Assembly (NCBI GenBank): GCA_024401305.1
Contig: JAKSLI010000033.1
Span: 1 to 36,477, forward strand
DNA from: Bacteroidaceae bacterium
Lineage (GTDB): Bacteria > Bacteroidota > Bacteroidia > Bacteroidales > Bacteroidaceae
Reading direction: 5' to 3'
DNA: 36,477 bases
Below the pieces are notes generated by a model. The model did not search any database, was not told the origin of the DNA, and worked only from the letters and a program-made list of their open reading frames with translations. Made by a program: the position numbers and the translations under genes. Below are positions 23,034-31,132 of the stretch, in pieces. Positions within the stretch are counted from its first letter, which is position 1. Each line of letters opens with the position of its first letter.

Positions 23034-24445
23034 TGACTAAAGGATTTTATATATTACTGGTTGCTTGTGTGCTTATGGCATCCTGCACCGGCAATGTCAA
23101 TGGCACGGGACTGGGTGGAAAATATGACTCTACCGCAGTGACTCGCTCTTTCCTAGAAAAGGGCAAAGCGATAAAGGAGGAAAATGCGGACTCTGCATTG
23201 GCGTTGATTCTCAATGCCGTGGACTATTGTCACGGATGCGAACCACAATTGAGATATGATGTCTATAAGACCATTTCGGAAATGTATGAGGCTAAGAACC
23301 TCTGCGACCAACAGCAGAAATATCAGCGGCTTATGGTTGATGTTGCGTGAGCTATGGACGACAAACAGAAGGAGGCAGAGGCTTTCCTCAGGATATCCAT
23401 GACGGACATGACGATGGGAGAACTCGACAACTCGCTCGCAGATGCAAGGAAAGCCAGCGAACTGGCACTGGCTGATTCGCTGGAATTCAAGGCAAACTGC
23501 CAACTTGTGCAGACGCAAGAGTTCCTGCAAAAGGAGATGTCTGACTCTGCCGACTTCCATCTCAAGGCTGCAAAACAGATTTGTCCGCTGATAGACAAAG
23601 GAGAGATGTACCGTCTGTCGGAGGCGTATGTGCTTTCCGCCATGAACGACAACGGAAAAATGGAAGCAACCATCAATGAATACAAGGCTGACGGCAGCGT
23701 ATTCCTCAGCGCAGAGCTGACGAGGTTATTGATGTCAACGCACGAGAGCCTAGGCAACTGGCAGAAAGCCTACCGTGACGCCACGGAGCTGCTGCAACTG
23801 ACAGACAGCATTTCGCAGAAGGAAGCGTCGGAATCAATGGCTCGCATACACGAACTCCAGCACGAGCAGCAGATGGAACGCAACCGCGCCGAGAGGGAAT
23901 CGGAGCGTGCTAAACTGTTTCTATCGTCGGCTGTCGTTCTGCTTCTTCTGCTCATAGCGAGCCTTATAGCACTCTTTTTCAGGAAGAAAGCTATCGCTGC
24001 ACACGCTCACGAACTGGAAGCCTTGCAACTTGCCGATGACCTTCAGGCAAGCGAAGCAAGAGCAAAGGAAAAGAGTGTCTTCCTACAAAAGCTTTATTAC
24101 GAGCATCTATACGCTATAATACTCCCTATCCTGAATGCCAACCGTGGAAAGTCGGGAGGCATAAACCTGAAGGAAACTTCATGGAAACTGATTGAAGAGA
24201 ACACGGATATGGTACTTCCTGGCTTCACATCAAAGCTTCGTCGTAAGCATCCGTCACTATCTACGGAGGATGTCCGCTTCTGCTGTCTTGTTTCCATGCG
24301 TGTTCCAAACTCCGTCATCGCAGACGTTTACGGAATAGCAGCTTCTTCAGTATCTACTCGAAAGCATAGGATGAAGAAGAAACTGGACGCAGACATCAAC
24401 GAACAGACAATAGAAGAGTATCTGGGGTCAATACATATCGGATAG
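23033..24445 (+). pseudogene. TPR-TM-HTH membrane regulator split by an in-frame TGA
   Basis: Two frames, 23033-23350 (105 aa) and 23354-24445 (363 aa), are in the same reading frame and separated by one TGA (23348-23350) and one codon. Together they make the standard Bacteroidetes regulator: lipoprotein signal with Cys18 (LVACVLMASC), TPR-like helices, a transmembrane segment (LFLSSAVVLLLLLIASLIAL), a coiled coil, and a C-terminal LuxR-like HTH (VRFCCLVSMRVPNSVIADVY then SSVSTRKHRMKKKL). A CGA-to-TGA change would explain the stop. An ATG three bases after TGA could allow re-initiation, giving a membrane HTH half without its exported sensor part. Confidence 0.85.
23354..24445 (+). CDS. C-terminal part of the split regulator (possible re-initiation product)
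   Basis: A 363-aa frame starting at the ATG right after the TGA stop. It holds the remaining TPR-like helices (1-165), one membrane segment (about 189-212), a charged coiled coil and the HTH near the C-terminus. It has no signal peptide of its own, so the TPR part might not be exported and topology could differ from the intact protein. Whether it is made depends on re-initiation at 23354. Confidence 0.6.
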   Translation: MDDKQKEAEAFLRISMTDMTMGELDNSLADARKASELALADSLEFKANCQLVQTQEFLQKEMSDSADFHLKAAKQICPLIDKGEMYRLSEAYVLSAMNDNGKMEATINEYKADGSVFLSAELTRLLMSTHESLGNWQKAYRDATELLQLTDSISQKEASESMARIHELQHEQQMERNRAERESERAKLFLSSAVVLLLLLIASLIALFFRKKAIAAHAHELEALQLADDLQASEARAKEKSVFLQKLYYEHLYAIILPILNANRGKSGGINLKETSWKLIEENTDMVLPGFTSKLRRKHPSLSTEDVRFCCLVSMRVPNSVIADVYGIAASSVSTRKHRMKKKLDADINEQTIEEYLGSIHIG

Positions 24446-24518
24446 GGCATAGATTTCAGCCCGTTTTAACCTGACAATAAATACGCAAAAATAGACAGGC
24501 ATTTTTTGGGGTATAACA

Positions 24519-24550
24519 AGAAACGGAACCGTATTAGCGACTCCGTTTCT
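24519..24550. terminator. Probable bidirectional terminator
   Basis: A 9-bp stem AGAAACGGA (24519-24527) with TCCGTTTCT (24542-24550) between the convergent regulator and ruvB genes. The T tracts are short, so it may be weak. Confidence 0.55.
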
Positions 24551-24560
24551 CTGTTTCTTA

Positions 24561-25586
24561 TTAGTCAAAAAGGCCGGGTGACATGATGTTTCCCTTGTAT
24601 GGGTTGCGGCCAAAATGTTCGTAGGCAAGCTGTGTTGCCATACGACCGCGGGATGTTCTGTTGATGAATCCTTCCATGATGAGGAATGGTTCGTAAACTT
24701 CTTCAACTGTGCCTGCATCCTCACCGATGGCTGTTGCTATGGTTGAGATGCCGACTGGTCCGCCAGCGAACTTGTCGATGATAGTAAGAAGGATCTTGTT
24801 GTCGATTTCATCGAGTCCGTATTTGTCGATCTTAAGCGATTCGAGTGCCTTCTTCGTGATGCTGAGGTTTATGCGACCGTCACCAAGAACCTGCGCAAAG
24901 TCGCGAACGCGGCGAAGGAGCGAGTTTGCAATACGAGGCGTACCGCGAGAGCGTGATGCAATCTCGTAAGCAGCCTCAGGTGCTATTGGCACATCAAGGA
25001 GCGATGCTGAACGCGTGATGATCTTGGAGAGTGTCTCTGGGTCGTAATACTCAAGGTGCATGTTTATGCCAAAACGAGCACGGAGAGGTGCTGTGAGCAG
25101 ACCGCTACGAGTTGTTGCGCCGACAAGCGTGAACGGTGAAAGGTCTATCTGTATGCTTCGTGCAGATGGACCCTTGTCTATCATGATGTCTATGCGATAG
25201 TCTTCCATCGCCGAGTATAGATACTCCTCAACGACAGGCGAAAGGCGGTGGATCTCGTCGATGAAAAGCACATCGTTTGGCTCGAGTGAGGTGAGAATGC
25301 CTGCAAGGTCGCCCGGCTTGTCAAGGATAGGTCCACTGGTAAGCTTGAAACCGGCACCTAGTTCGTTGGCAATGATGTTTGAGAGAGTGGTCTTTCCGAG
25401 TCCAGGAGGTCCGTGGAGTAGGGTATGGTCGAGTGGTTCGCCACGCTTCAATGCTCCCTTCACGAAGACGCGAAGGTTGTCAACGACATCCGGCTGTCCG
25501 CTGAAGTCGTCGAAGCAGAGCGGGCGCAAGGCTTTCTCGAAGTCCTTGTCGCTCTTTGCGGCTGTTTTTCTTATATCGAAGTCCAT
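24561..25586 (-). CDS. ruvB: Holliday junction branch migration ATPase RuvB
   Basis: A 341-aa AAA+ motor that moves Holliday junctions with RuvA. Visible are the family start [11 protein letters not shown], Walker A GPPGLGKT (59-66), Walker B FIDEIHR (near 108-114), sensor 1 VGATTRSG, the arginine-finger region LRARFGI, and the C-terminal winged helix ending [12 protein letters not shown]. Last gene of the mlaE-to-ruvB run. The 45-base gap to lolE is filled entirely by the AATCYGTAAATTGTA repeat. Length is normal. Confidence 0.98.
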   Translation of the reverse strand: MDFDIRKTAAKSDKDFEKALRPLCFDDFSGQPDVVDNLRVFVKGALKRGEPLDHTLLHGPPGLGKTTLSNIIANELGAGFKLTSGPILDKPGDLAGILTSLEPNDVLFIDEIHRLSPVVEEYLYSAMEDYRIDIMIDKGPSARSIQIDLSPFTLVGATTRSGLLTAPLRARFGINMHLEYYDPETLSKIITRSASLLDVPIAPEAAYEIASRSRGTPRIANSLLRRVRDFAQVLGDGRINLSITKKALESLKIDKYGLDEIDNKILLTIIDKFAGGPVGISTIATAIGEDAGTVEEVYEPFLIMEGFINRTSRGRMATQLAYEHFGRNPYKGNIMSPGLFD

Positions 25587-25631
25587 CGGGGATTTACGGA
25601 TTTACAATTTACAGATTTACAATTTACGGAT
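25587..25631 (-). repeat. Pre-start repeat filling the lolE-ruvB gap
   Basis: On minus the gap is made of alternating 8- and 7-bp units, AATCCGTA or AATCTGTA and AATTGTA, running from the lolE stop to CCCCG before the ruvB ATG. There is no other sequence in the gap. Confidence 0.9.
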
Positions 25632-26855
25632 TTATTTCTTGCTGAAATAGCGTACAGGATACCAAGTGGCAATCCATGAAACGATAACTACAGTGACAAA
25701 GACCAGAAGGATGTCGAGCGGATGGACACTGACAGGGTAGGCATCGACGATGAAGCTGCCTTGCGATTGTCCGAGTGCTACGAATCCGAATGTTTGCTGA
25801 AGCCAGCAGATTAGGAGTCCGAGGATGAGTCCGATGACAGCACCTATTATTGCTATCATGCGTCCTTCATAGAGGAAAATCTTTGCCACCTGATTGTCGC
25901 TTGCACCGAGTTTTCGGAGTGTTTCGGCATCTTCCTTCTTGTCGATCATAAGCATTGAGAGCGAACTGACGATGTTGAACGATGCAACGATGAGGATGAA
26001 CGAGAGGAAGATGTAGGCAATGAGCTTCTCAATCTCCATGATGTTGAAGGTTTCAGCCTGCTGTTCGTAGCGATCCTTTACCACGAATTCGTCGCCAAGC
26101 GTCTGCTTGATGTTCTTCTTTACGGATTCAAGGTCGGAACCCGGCTTCAGGCGAAGGTCGAGTGCTGTGATCATGCCTTGCTGTCCGAAGAGGTTGCGTG
26201 CGAAGTTGATAGAGGTAATGATGTAACTCTTGTCATACTTTGCTTGCTGGACAGAGAATATCACGCCCGGCGACATCACGGAATCAACCACGAAAGCTTC
26301 CGATGGGTCGTTAAGTTCCACGAGCTGACCTTCTTTCTGTGGTGCGTAGAGCTGTAGGAAATCAGAGAAATGTGCAGAGGCTCCAAGCTGGTCGGCGAGT
26401 CGGATGCCGAGGATACCGAACTCCAAGTTAGCAGCATGAAGCGAGAAATCGCCGTCGCCGTAAAGGATGGAGTTGATGTTTGTGAGTTGGTTGAAATTGT
26501 CTTCCACACCCATCACGGTCACCATGGCCTGCTTGCCTTTGTACATGGCGAGAGCCTTCTCCTCAACAACCTCTGTGGCTACTTCCACTTCTGGCAATGT
26601 CTTGACTTTCAGAAGTTTGTCGTTGTCGGCACTGAAAGACTTTCCCCTTGCAGGCGTAATCTGCACTTGTGGGTCAAAGGAAGTGAAAAGAGTCGCCACC
26701 AAGTCATGGAATCCATTGAAAACGCTGAGCGTGACAATGAGTGCCAAGGTAGCTACAGCCACGCCAAGCATACTGACCAAGCTGATCAGGTTGATGGCAT
26801 GCGTGCTCTTCTTTGAGAACAGGTAGCGACGGGATATGAATAGAGGGAAGTTGAT
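25632..26855 (-). CDS. lolE: LolC/E-family lipoprotein-releasing ABC permease, unusual start
   Basis: A 407-aa inner-membrane permease that works with a LolD-type ATPase to release lipoproteins toward the outer membrane. The N-terminal segment NFPLFISRRYLFSKK then AINLISLVSMLGVAVATLAL is the conserved LolE start with TM1. A large periplasmic domain (about 65-270) follows, then three TM segments (LIAYIFLSFILIVASFNIVS; MIAIIGAVIGLILGLLICWL; ILLVFVTVVIVSWIATW). No ATG, GTG or TTG exists at the conserved N-terminus; the expected initiator codon reads ATC at 26855-26853 (or ATT at 26867). The next TTG, at 26780, would cut off half of the first helix. Repeat sequence lies directly upstream. Confidence 0.85.
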   Translation of the reverse strand: MNFPLFISRRYLFSKKSTHAINLISLVSMLGVAVATLALIVTLSVFNGFHDLVATLFTSFDPQVQITPARGKSFSADNDKLLKVKTLPEVEVATEVVEEKALAMYKGKQAMVTVMGVEDNFNQLTNINSILYGDGDFSLHAANLEFGILGIRLADQLGASAHFSDFLQLYAPQKEGQLVELNDPSEAFVVDSVMSPGVIFSVQQAKYDKSYIITSINFARNLFGQQGMITALDLRLKPGSDLESVKKNIKQTLGDEFVVKDRYEQQAETFNIMEIEKLIAYIFLSFILIVASFNIVSSLSMLMIDKKEDAETLRKLGASDNQVAKIFLYEGRMIAIIGAVIGLILGLLICWLQQTFGFVALGQSQGSFIVDAYPVSVHPLDILLVFVTVVIVSWIATWYPVRYFSKK

Positions 26856-26879
26856 GGGATTTACAATTTATGGATTTAC
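26856..26879 (-). repeat. Repeat spanning the aroQ stop and lolE start
   Basis: On minus: ATTGTAAATCCA then TAA then ATTGTAAATCCC then the lolE coding region. The first unit encodes the last residues (IVNP) and stop of aroQ. Confidence 0.88.
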
Positions 26880-27290
26880 AATTGAACTAACAGCCATTTC
26901 GTAGCCTTTGAGTCCGAAGCCGATGATGATTCCACTGGCAACAGATGAGATGTAAGAGTGGTGGCGGAACTCTTCGCGCTGATGTACATTACTGATATGC
27001 ACCTCGATGACAGGTGTCTTGATGGCAGCAATGGCGTCATGGAGGGCAACGGATGTGTGAGTGTAAGCACCAGCATTGAGAACGATGCCGTCGTAAGAGA
27101 ATCCAACTTCGTGGATCTTGTTTATCATCTCGCCTTCGATGTTGCTCTGGTAATATTCTATCTCAGCATCAGGGAACTTTGCCTGAAGTTGTGGGAGATA
27201 GCTCTCGAAAGAGTTGTTGCCATAGATGCCAGGTTCACGGACACCGAGGAGATTGAGGTTCGGGCCATTGAGGACCAATATCTTTTTCAT
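26868..27290 (-). CDS. aroQ: Type II 3-dehydroquinate dehydratase
   Basis: A 140-aa dodecameric-type dehydroquinase of the shikimate pathway. Family blocks are LNGPNLNLLGVREPGIYG (residues 7-24, Tyr23), QSNIEGEMINKIHE, NAGAYTHTSVALHDAI and EVHISNVHQREEFRHHSY, which hold the Arg, His and Glu active-site residues. The C-terminal IVNP and the TAA stop (26868-26870) come from the 7/8-bp repeat, so the tail differs from the ancestral one. The ATG directly follows another repeat copy. Part of the minus-strand run between purT and lolE. Confidence 0.96.
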   Translation of the reverse strand: MKKILVLNGPNLNLLGVREPGIYGNNSFESYLPQLQAKFPDAEIEYYQSNIEGEMINKIHEVGFSYDGIVLNAGAYTHTSVALHDAIAAIKTPVIEVHISNVHQREEFRHHSYISSVASGIIIGFGLKGYEMAVSSIVNP

Positions 27291-27371
27291 TTACAATTTA
27301 CGGATTTACAAATTTAGCGAAAGAGTCATTTTACTCCCCTCCCATTATGGGGAGGGGGTGGGGGAGAGGCC
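27291..27371 (-). repeat. Element I filling the purT-aroQ gap
   Basis: From the purT stop: GGCCTCTCCCCCACCCCC, a hairpin of CCCCTCCC with GGGAGGGG (27336-27357), a 20-base spacer, then AATTTGTA, AATCCGTA, AATTGTA directly before the aroQ ATG. It joins the C/G-rich class to the 7/8-bp class in one gap. Confidence 0.82.
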
Positions 27372-28526
27372 TTACAGTACCGTATCAGCCAAGCGCTTTG
27401 CCTTGTCGCGGAGAGCGTCGAGGTCTGCATCGACATCACCGTATGTGAGAACAACAGCCATTCGTCTGCCCTTATGGCAGTTAGGCTTGCCGAATACGCG
27501 GATGCGAGCGTTCTCTTCTGAAAGTACATCGCGGAGGTTGTATTCAAGAGGCTTGTCGCTGTCTTCCTTTGCAAGAACAACGGCAGAAGCGCCAGCATGT
27601 TCAAGCTTTATGCTATGGATAGGAAGTCCGAGTACGGCACGACAGTGAAGCTCAAACTCTGAGAGGTTTGTTGTGTGACCGAGAGTTACCATGCCTGTGT
27701 CGTGTGGACGAGGAGAAAGTTCAGAGAATACTACGCCATCTTTTGTAAGGAAGAACTCAACGCCCCAGATGCCAGCACCTGTAAGTGCAGCAGTGACCTT
27801 CTCTGCCATGTCCTGAGCATCCTTCAAATCCTTTTCGGAAATGGCGTATGGTTGCCAGCTTTCGCGATAGTCGCCGCCTTTCTGTACATGTCCGATAGGA
27901 GGGCAGAAGAGTGTAGGACCGTTCTCCTGAGTGACAGTGAGAAGGGTAAACTCTGAATCGAAGCGGATGAATTCCTCTATGATAATCTCCTTTACATCGC
28001 CACGGCTACCTTCCATGGCATCGTCGAATGCCTTGCGAAGCATAGAGGCTTCCTTTACGATGCTCTGGCCGTGACCAGAAGATGACATGAGAGGCTTGAT
28101 GACGCAAGGGTAACCGATTACCTTTGATGCCTCTTCAAGCTGCTCGTATGTTGTAGCGTAGAAATACTTTGCTGTTCGCAGTCCGAGTTCCTTTGCTGCA
28201 AGATCACGAATAGCCTTGCGGTTCATCGTGAAGTTTACGGCGCGTGCAGAAGGCACAACCTTTATGCCCTGCTCTTCGAAGGCGTAAAGACGCTCTGTGC
28301 GGATAGCTTCGATTTCAGGGACGATGATGTCTGGGTTGTGCTTCTTGACAACAGCGTCAAGAGCATCGCCATCGAGCATGGAGAAAACCTCACGCTCGTC
28401 AGCAACCTGCATGGCAGGAGCATTGTCGTATTTGTCACAAGCCACGATATGGCAGCCTTTTCTCTGTGCGGCAATAACGAATTCCTTGCCGAGCTCGCCT
28501 GAGCCTAAAAGAAGAATCTTCTTCAT
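27372..28526 (-). CDS. purT: Formate-dependent GAR transformylase PurT
   Basis: A 384-aa ATP-grasp enzyme making formyl-GAR from GAR, formate and ATP in purine synthesis. Blocks: [12 protein letters not shown] (5-16), [24 protein letters not shown], the ATP loop [12 protein letters not shown], and the metal-binding [16 protein letters not shown]. It follows mlaF by 10 bases. Length is typical. Confidence 0.97.
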   Translation of the reverse strand: MKKILLLGSGELGKEFVIAAQRKGCHIVACDKYDNAPAMQVADEREVFSMLDGDALDAVVKKHNPDIIVPEIEAIRTERLYAFEEQGIKVVPSARAVNFTMNRKAIRDLAAKELGLRTAKYFYATTYEQLEEASKVIGYPCVIKPLMSSSGHGQSIVKEASMLRKAFDDAMEGSRGDVKEIIIEEFIRFDSEFTLLTVTQENGPTLFCPPIGHVQKGGDYRESWQPYAISEKDLKDAQDMAEKVTAALTGAGIWGVEFFLTKDGVVFSELSPRPHDTGMVTLGHTTNLSEFELHCRAVLGLPIHSIKLEHAGASAVVLAKEDSDKPLEYNLRDVLSEENARIRVFGKPNCHKGRRMAVVLTYGDVDADLDALRDKAKRLADTVL

Positions 28527-28536
28527 GTTTGTTTGC

Positions 28537-29304
28537 TTAATGTTGATGTTGAGTAGTTTCTAATTTGATTTTCTTGAATAAGTCGGAAGCGAAGATGAAA
28601 TCGTTGAGACGCTTGTTGTCGGAGGTCATGATCTCGTCTTTCGTACCTTCCCATCCCTTCTCGCCTTGGTAGAGGAATATTATTCTGTCGCCAATGCCCA
28701 TTACGGAGTTCATGTCATGGGTATTGATGATTGTGGTGATGCCGAAATCTTCCGTGATGCCATGAAGGAGATCGTCGATGACGAGCGATGTCTTTGGGTC
28801 AAGGCCCGAGTTAGGTTCGTCGCAGAAGAGGTATTTTGGGTTCAGTACGATGGCACGGGCAATGGCAACACGCTTCTGCATACCACCGGAAATCTCACCC
28901 GGATACTTGTTCTGGGCATCGATGAGGTTCACGCGGTCAAGGCATTCCTGAGCACGCTTCACACGCTCTTTGTATGTCATGTCAGAGAACATGTCGAGCG
29001 GAAACATGACATTCTCAAGTACGGAAAGCGAGTCGAAAAGAGCTGCTGCCTGGAATATCATTCCCATCTCACGGCGCAAGGCTGCAACCTCATGCTTGTT
29101 CATGGAACGCAGCACGCGGTCGTCGTAAAGCACTTGTCCGCCAGTAGGGGAGAGCAAGCCCACGAGAGTTTTCATCAGAACGGTTTTTCCAGAACCACTC
29201 TGACCGATGATGAGGTTTGTCTTGCCGTCCTCGAACTTGTAGTTCAAGCCTTTCAAGACCTCCTTGTCTTCAAAACTCTTGCGTAAATCTTTTATTTCAA
29301 TCAC
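28537..29304 (-). CDS. mlaF: MlaF-type ABC transporter ATPase
   Basis: A 255-aa ATPase of the phospholipid-trafficking (Mla/Ttg2) class. Walker A GQSGSGKT (34-41), Q loop [12 protein letters not shown], signature ISGGMQKR, Walker [14 protein letters not shown] and H loop NTHDM are all present. It works with the permease encoded just before it to move phospholipids between membranes. The start is GTG at 29304. The His-containing C-terminal tail TTQHQH is short. Downstream purT is only 10 bases away. Confidence 0.93.
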   Translation of the reverse strand: MIEIKDLRKSFEDKEVLKGLNYKFEDGKTNLIIGQSGSGKTVLMKTLVGLLSPTGGQVLYDDRVLRSMNKHEVAALRREMGMIFQAAALFDSLSVLENVMFPLDMFSDMTYKERVKRAQECLDRVNLIDAQNKYPGEISGGMQKRVAIARAIVLNPKYLFCDEPNSGLDPKTSLVIDDLLHGITEDFGITTIINTHDMNSVMGIGDRIIFLYQGEKGWEGTKDEIMTSDNKRLNDFIFASDLFKKIKLETTQHQH

Positions 29305-29322
29305 CTTGTTTGTTTACAATTT

Positions 29323-29430
29323 CTACCCCTCAAGCTCCCCTAAGGGGAGATGTTAATAGTCTTGCGAGGTGTTATTTGTTGTTAAATAATTCTATTCATT
29401 TATAGATTCCCCCTTGGGGGGATAGGGGGT
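29323..29430 (-). repeat. Element H filling the mlaE-mlaF gap
   Basis: On minus: the mlaE stop TGA runs into CCCCCTATCCCCCC with hairpin CCCC-CAAG-GGGG, an AT-rich centre of about 55 bases, then hairpin CTCCCC-TTA-GGGGAG (29335-29349), AGGGGT and a short AAATTGTAA motif before the GTG start. Arms are loosely reverse complementary. Confidence 0.78.
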
Positions 29431-30176
29431 CAACTGAGCAGCTGAGTGAGGAACACATCGCTGAAGAGTATCAGTACGCTTGACGACACAACGGCTGTCG
29501 TACTTGCCTTGCCCACTTCCACGGAACCGCCTTCTACTTTGTAGCCGCAATAAGACGCGACACTCGAGATAATGAACGCGAAGAAGAGCGACTTTATGAT
29601 ACTCATGTACATGAACCACGCCTTGAAATCGTGTTGCAGACCGAGCGTGAGGTCGTCAACGGACAGGATTCTTCCGAAGACAGCCGTGGCATAAGCACCT
29701 ATAATGCCCGATAGTGAAGAGAATATCACCAGCAACGGCATTATCGTAACAAGGCCGAGAATCTTGGGAAGTATGATGTAATTGGCTGAATTCACACCCA
29801 TGATGTCAAGTGCGTCGATTTGCTGTGTGACGCGCATCGTACCAATCTCGGATGCAATGTTGGAACCAACCTTACCTGCGAGAATCAAGCACATGATTGA
29901 AGAGGAGAACTCAAGGAGCATGATTTCACGAGTGGTGTAGCCAGATACCCAGCGAGGCATCCAAGGCGACTGGATGTTAAGCTTCATCTGAATGCAAATA
30001 ACGGCACCGATGAAGAACGAGATGAGCAACACGATGCCGATGGAGTCGATGCCGAGAGCCGACATCTCCTTCACATACTGCTTCATGAACATTCGCATGC
30101 GGTCTGGCCTGCTGAACGCTCTGCCCATAAGCATCAAGTAACTTCCGAAACTATGTAAGTATTTTAATATAAGCAT
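29430..30176 (-). CDS. mlaE: MlaE-type ABC transporter permease
   Basis: A 248-aa MlaE permease with about five membrane segments (IGIVLLISFFIGAVICIQM; FSSSIMCLILAGKVGSNIAS; ILGLVTIMPLLVIFSSLSG). The conserved EIGTMRVTQQIDALDIMGVN loop, which contacts the ATPase, is present near the middle. It begins the six-gene minus-strand run. The -7 box at 30187 puts transcription about four bases before the ATG. mlaD/mlaC-like genes are not in the window. Confidence 0.93.
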   Translation of the reverse strand: MLILKYLHSFGSYLMLMGRAFSRPDRMRMFMKQYVKEMSALGIDSIGIVLLISFFIGAVICIQMKLNIQSPWMPRWVSGYTTREIMLLEFSSSIMCLILAGKVGSNIASEIGTMRVTQQIDALDIMGVNSANYIILPKILGLVTIMPLLVIFSSLSGIIGAYATAVFGRILSVDDLTLGLQHDFKAWFMYMSIIKSLFFAFIISSVASYCGYKVEGGSVEVGKASTTAVVSSSVLILFSDVFLTQLLS

Positions 30177-30186
30177 AAATTCGCTG

Positions 30187-30194
30187 CAAAGTTA
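30187..30194 (-). promoter_or_regulatory. -7 box for the mlaE-ruvB run (near-leaderless)
   Basis: CAAAGTTA on plus reads TAACTTTG on minus. The predicted start near 30180 lies about four bases before the mlaE ATG at 30176. Confidence 0.68.
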
Positions 30195-30257
30195 CGGAAT
30201 TTTATTGTTTATTGTGCAAAAAAAGAAATGTAAAATGCGAAATACAAAATAAAATTG

Positions 30258-30265
30258 TAATTTTG
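30258..30265 (+). promoter_or_regulatory. lptB: -7 box for lptB
   Basis: TAATTTTG, predicted start near 30272, leader about 25 bases. It is divergent from the mlaE promoter. Confidence 0.72.
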
Positions 30266-30296
30266 CACCGTAAAATATGAATTTTGACATTCTCTC

Positions 30297-31127
30297 ATGG
30301 AAGATAATAACATTATAACAGCACAAGACACTCCAAAGCCTGAACCGCATCGCGCCGTTTTGCGCACAGAAGGCTTGGTGAAGAAATATGGTATGCGAAC
30401 AGTGGTCAACGATGTGTCGATCAATGTCCGCCAAGGAGAGATTGTGGGTTTGCTCGGACCTAATGGTGCCGGTAAAACCACTTCTTTCTACATGACTACC
30501 GGACTTGTTGTGCCTAATGCCGGCCGCATCTTCCTTGATGACGAGAACATTACAAAAGACCCTGTTTACAAGCGTGCCCGCAAAGGCATTGGCTATCTCG
30601 CCCAGGAGGCAAGTGTTTTCCGCAAGATGTCTGTGGAAGACAATATCCTTTCCGTATTGCAGATGCGCCAACGCCCTAAGGAATATACGAAGAAACAGTG
30701 GAAAGAGTATATTGAAGAGAAACGCGAAAGCCTTATTGACGAGTTCCGACTGAACAAGGTGCGCCGAAATCTTGGCGACCAGCTCTCGGGTGGAGAGCGT
30801 CGTCGTACGGAGATTGCACGATGCTTGGCCATAGACCCTAAGTTCATCATGCTAGACGAACCGTTTGCCGGCGTTGACCCTATTGCAGTTCGCGACATCC
30901 AGAAGATTGTTTGGCACTTGAAGTTCCGCAACATCGGTATTCTTATTACCGACCATAATGTGCAGGAAACACTCTCCATTACCGACCGTGCTTACCTTCT
31001 TTTCGACGGAACAATCTTTACAGAAGGAACTCCGGAAGAGTTGGCTGCCAATGAAGTTGTGCGTGAGAAGTATCTTTCTGACGACTTTGAACTTAAGCGC
31101 AAGCGCTTCGACGACGAAGATATTTAG
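30297..31127 (+). CDS. lptB: LPS export ABC transporter ATPase LptB
   Basis: A 276-aa ATPase powering lipopolysaccharide extraction with LptFGC. After a 20-residue N-terminal extension come Walker A GPNGAGKT (54-61), Q-loop region [17 protein letters not shown], signature LSGGERRR, Walker [14 protein letters not shown] and the switch His in [10 protein letters not shown]. The [14 protein letters not shown] motif is typical of LptB rather than branched-chain amino-acid ATPases. priA starts 5 bases after the stop. Confidence 0.96.
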   Translation: MEDNNIITAQDTPKPEPHRAVLRTEGLVKKYGMRTVVNDVSINVRQGEIVGLLGPNGAGKTTSFYMTTGLVVPNAGRIFLDDENITKDPVYKRARKGIGYLAQEASVFRKMSVEDNILSVLQMRQRPKEYTKKQWKEYIEEKRESLIDEFRLNKVRRNLGDQLSGGERRRTEIARCLAIDPKFIMLDEPFAGVDPIAVRDIQKIVWHLKFRNIGILITDHNVQETLSITDRAYLLFDGTIFTEGTPEELAANEVVREKYLSDDFELKRKRFDDEDI

Positions 31128-31132
31128 AGATA

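Noticed and set aside
23348-23350. TGA as selenocysteine or programmed readthrough
   Set aside because: No SECIS-like hairpin or selenoprotein family context is seen; a CGA-to-TGA nonsense change is simpler.
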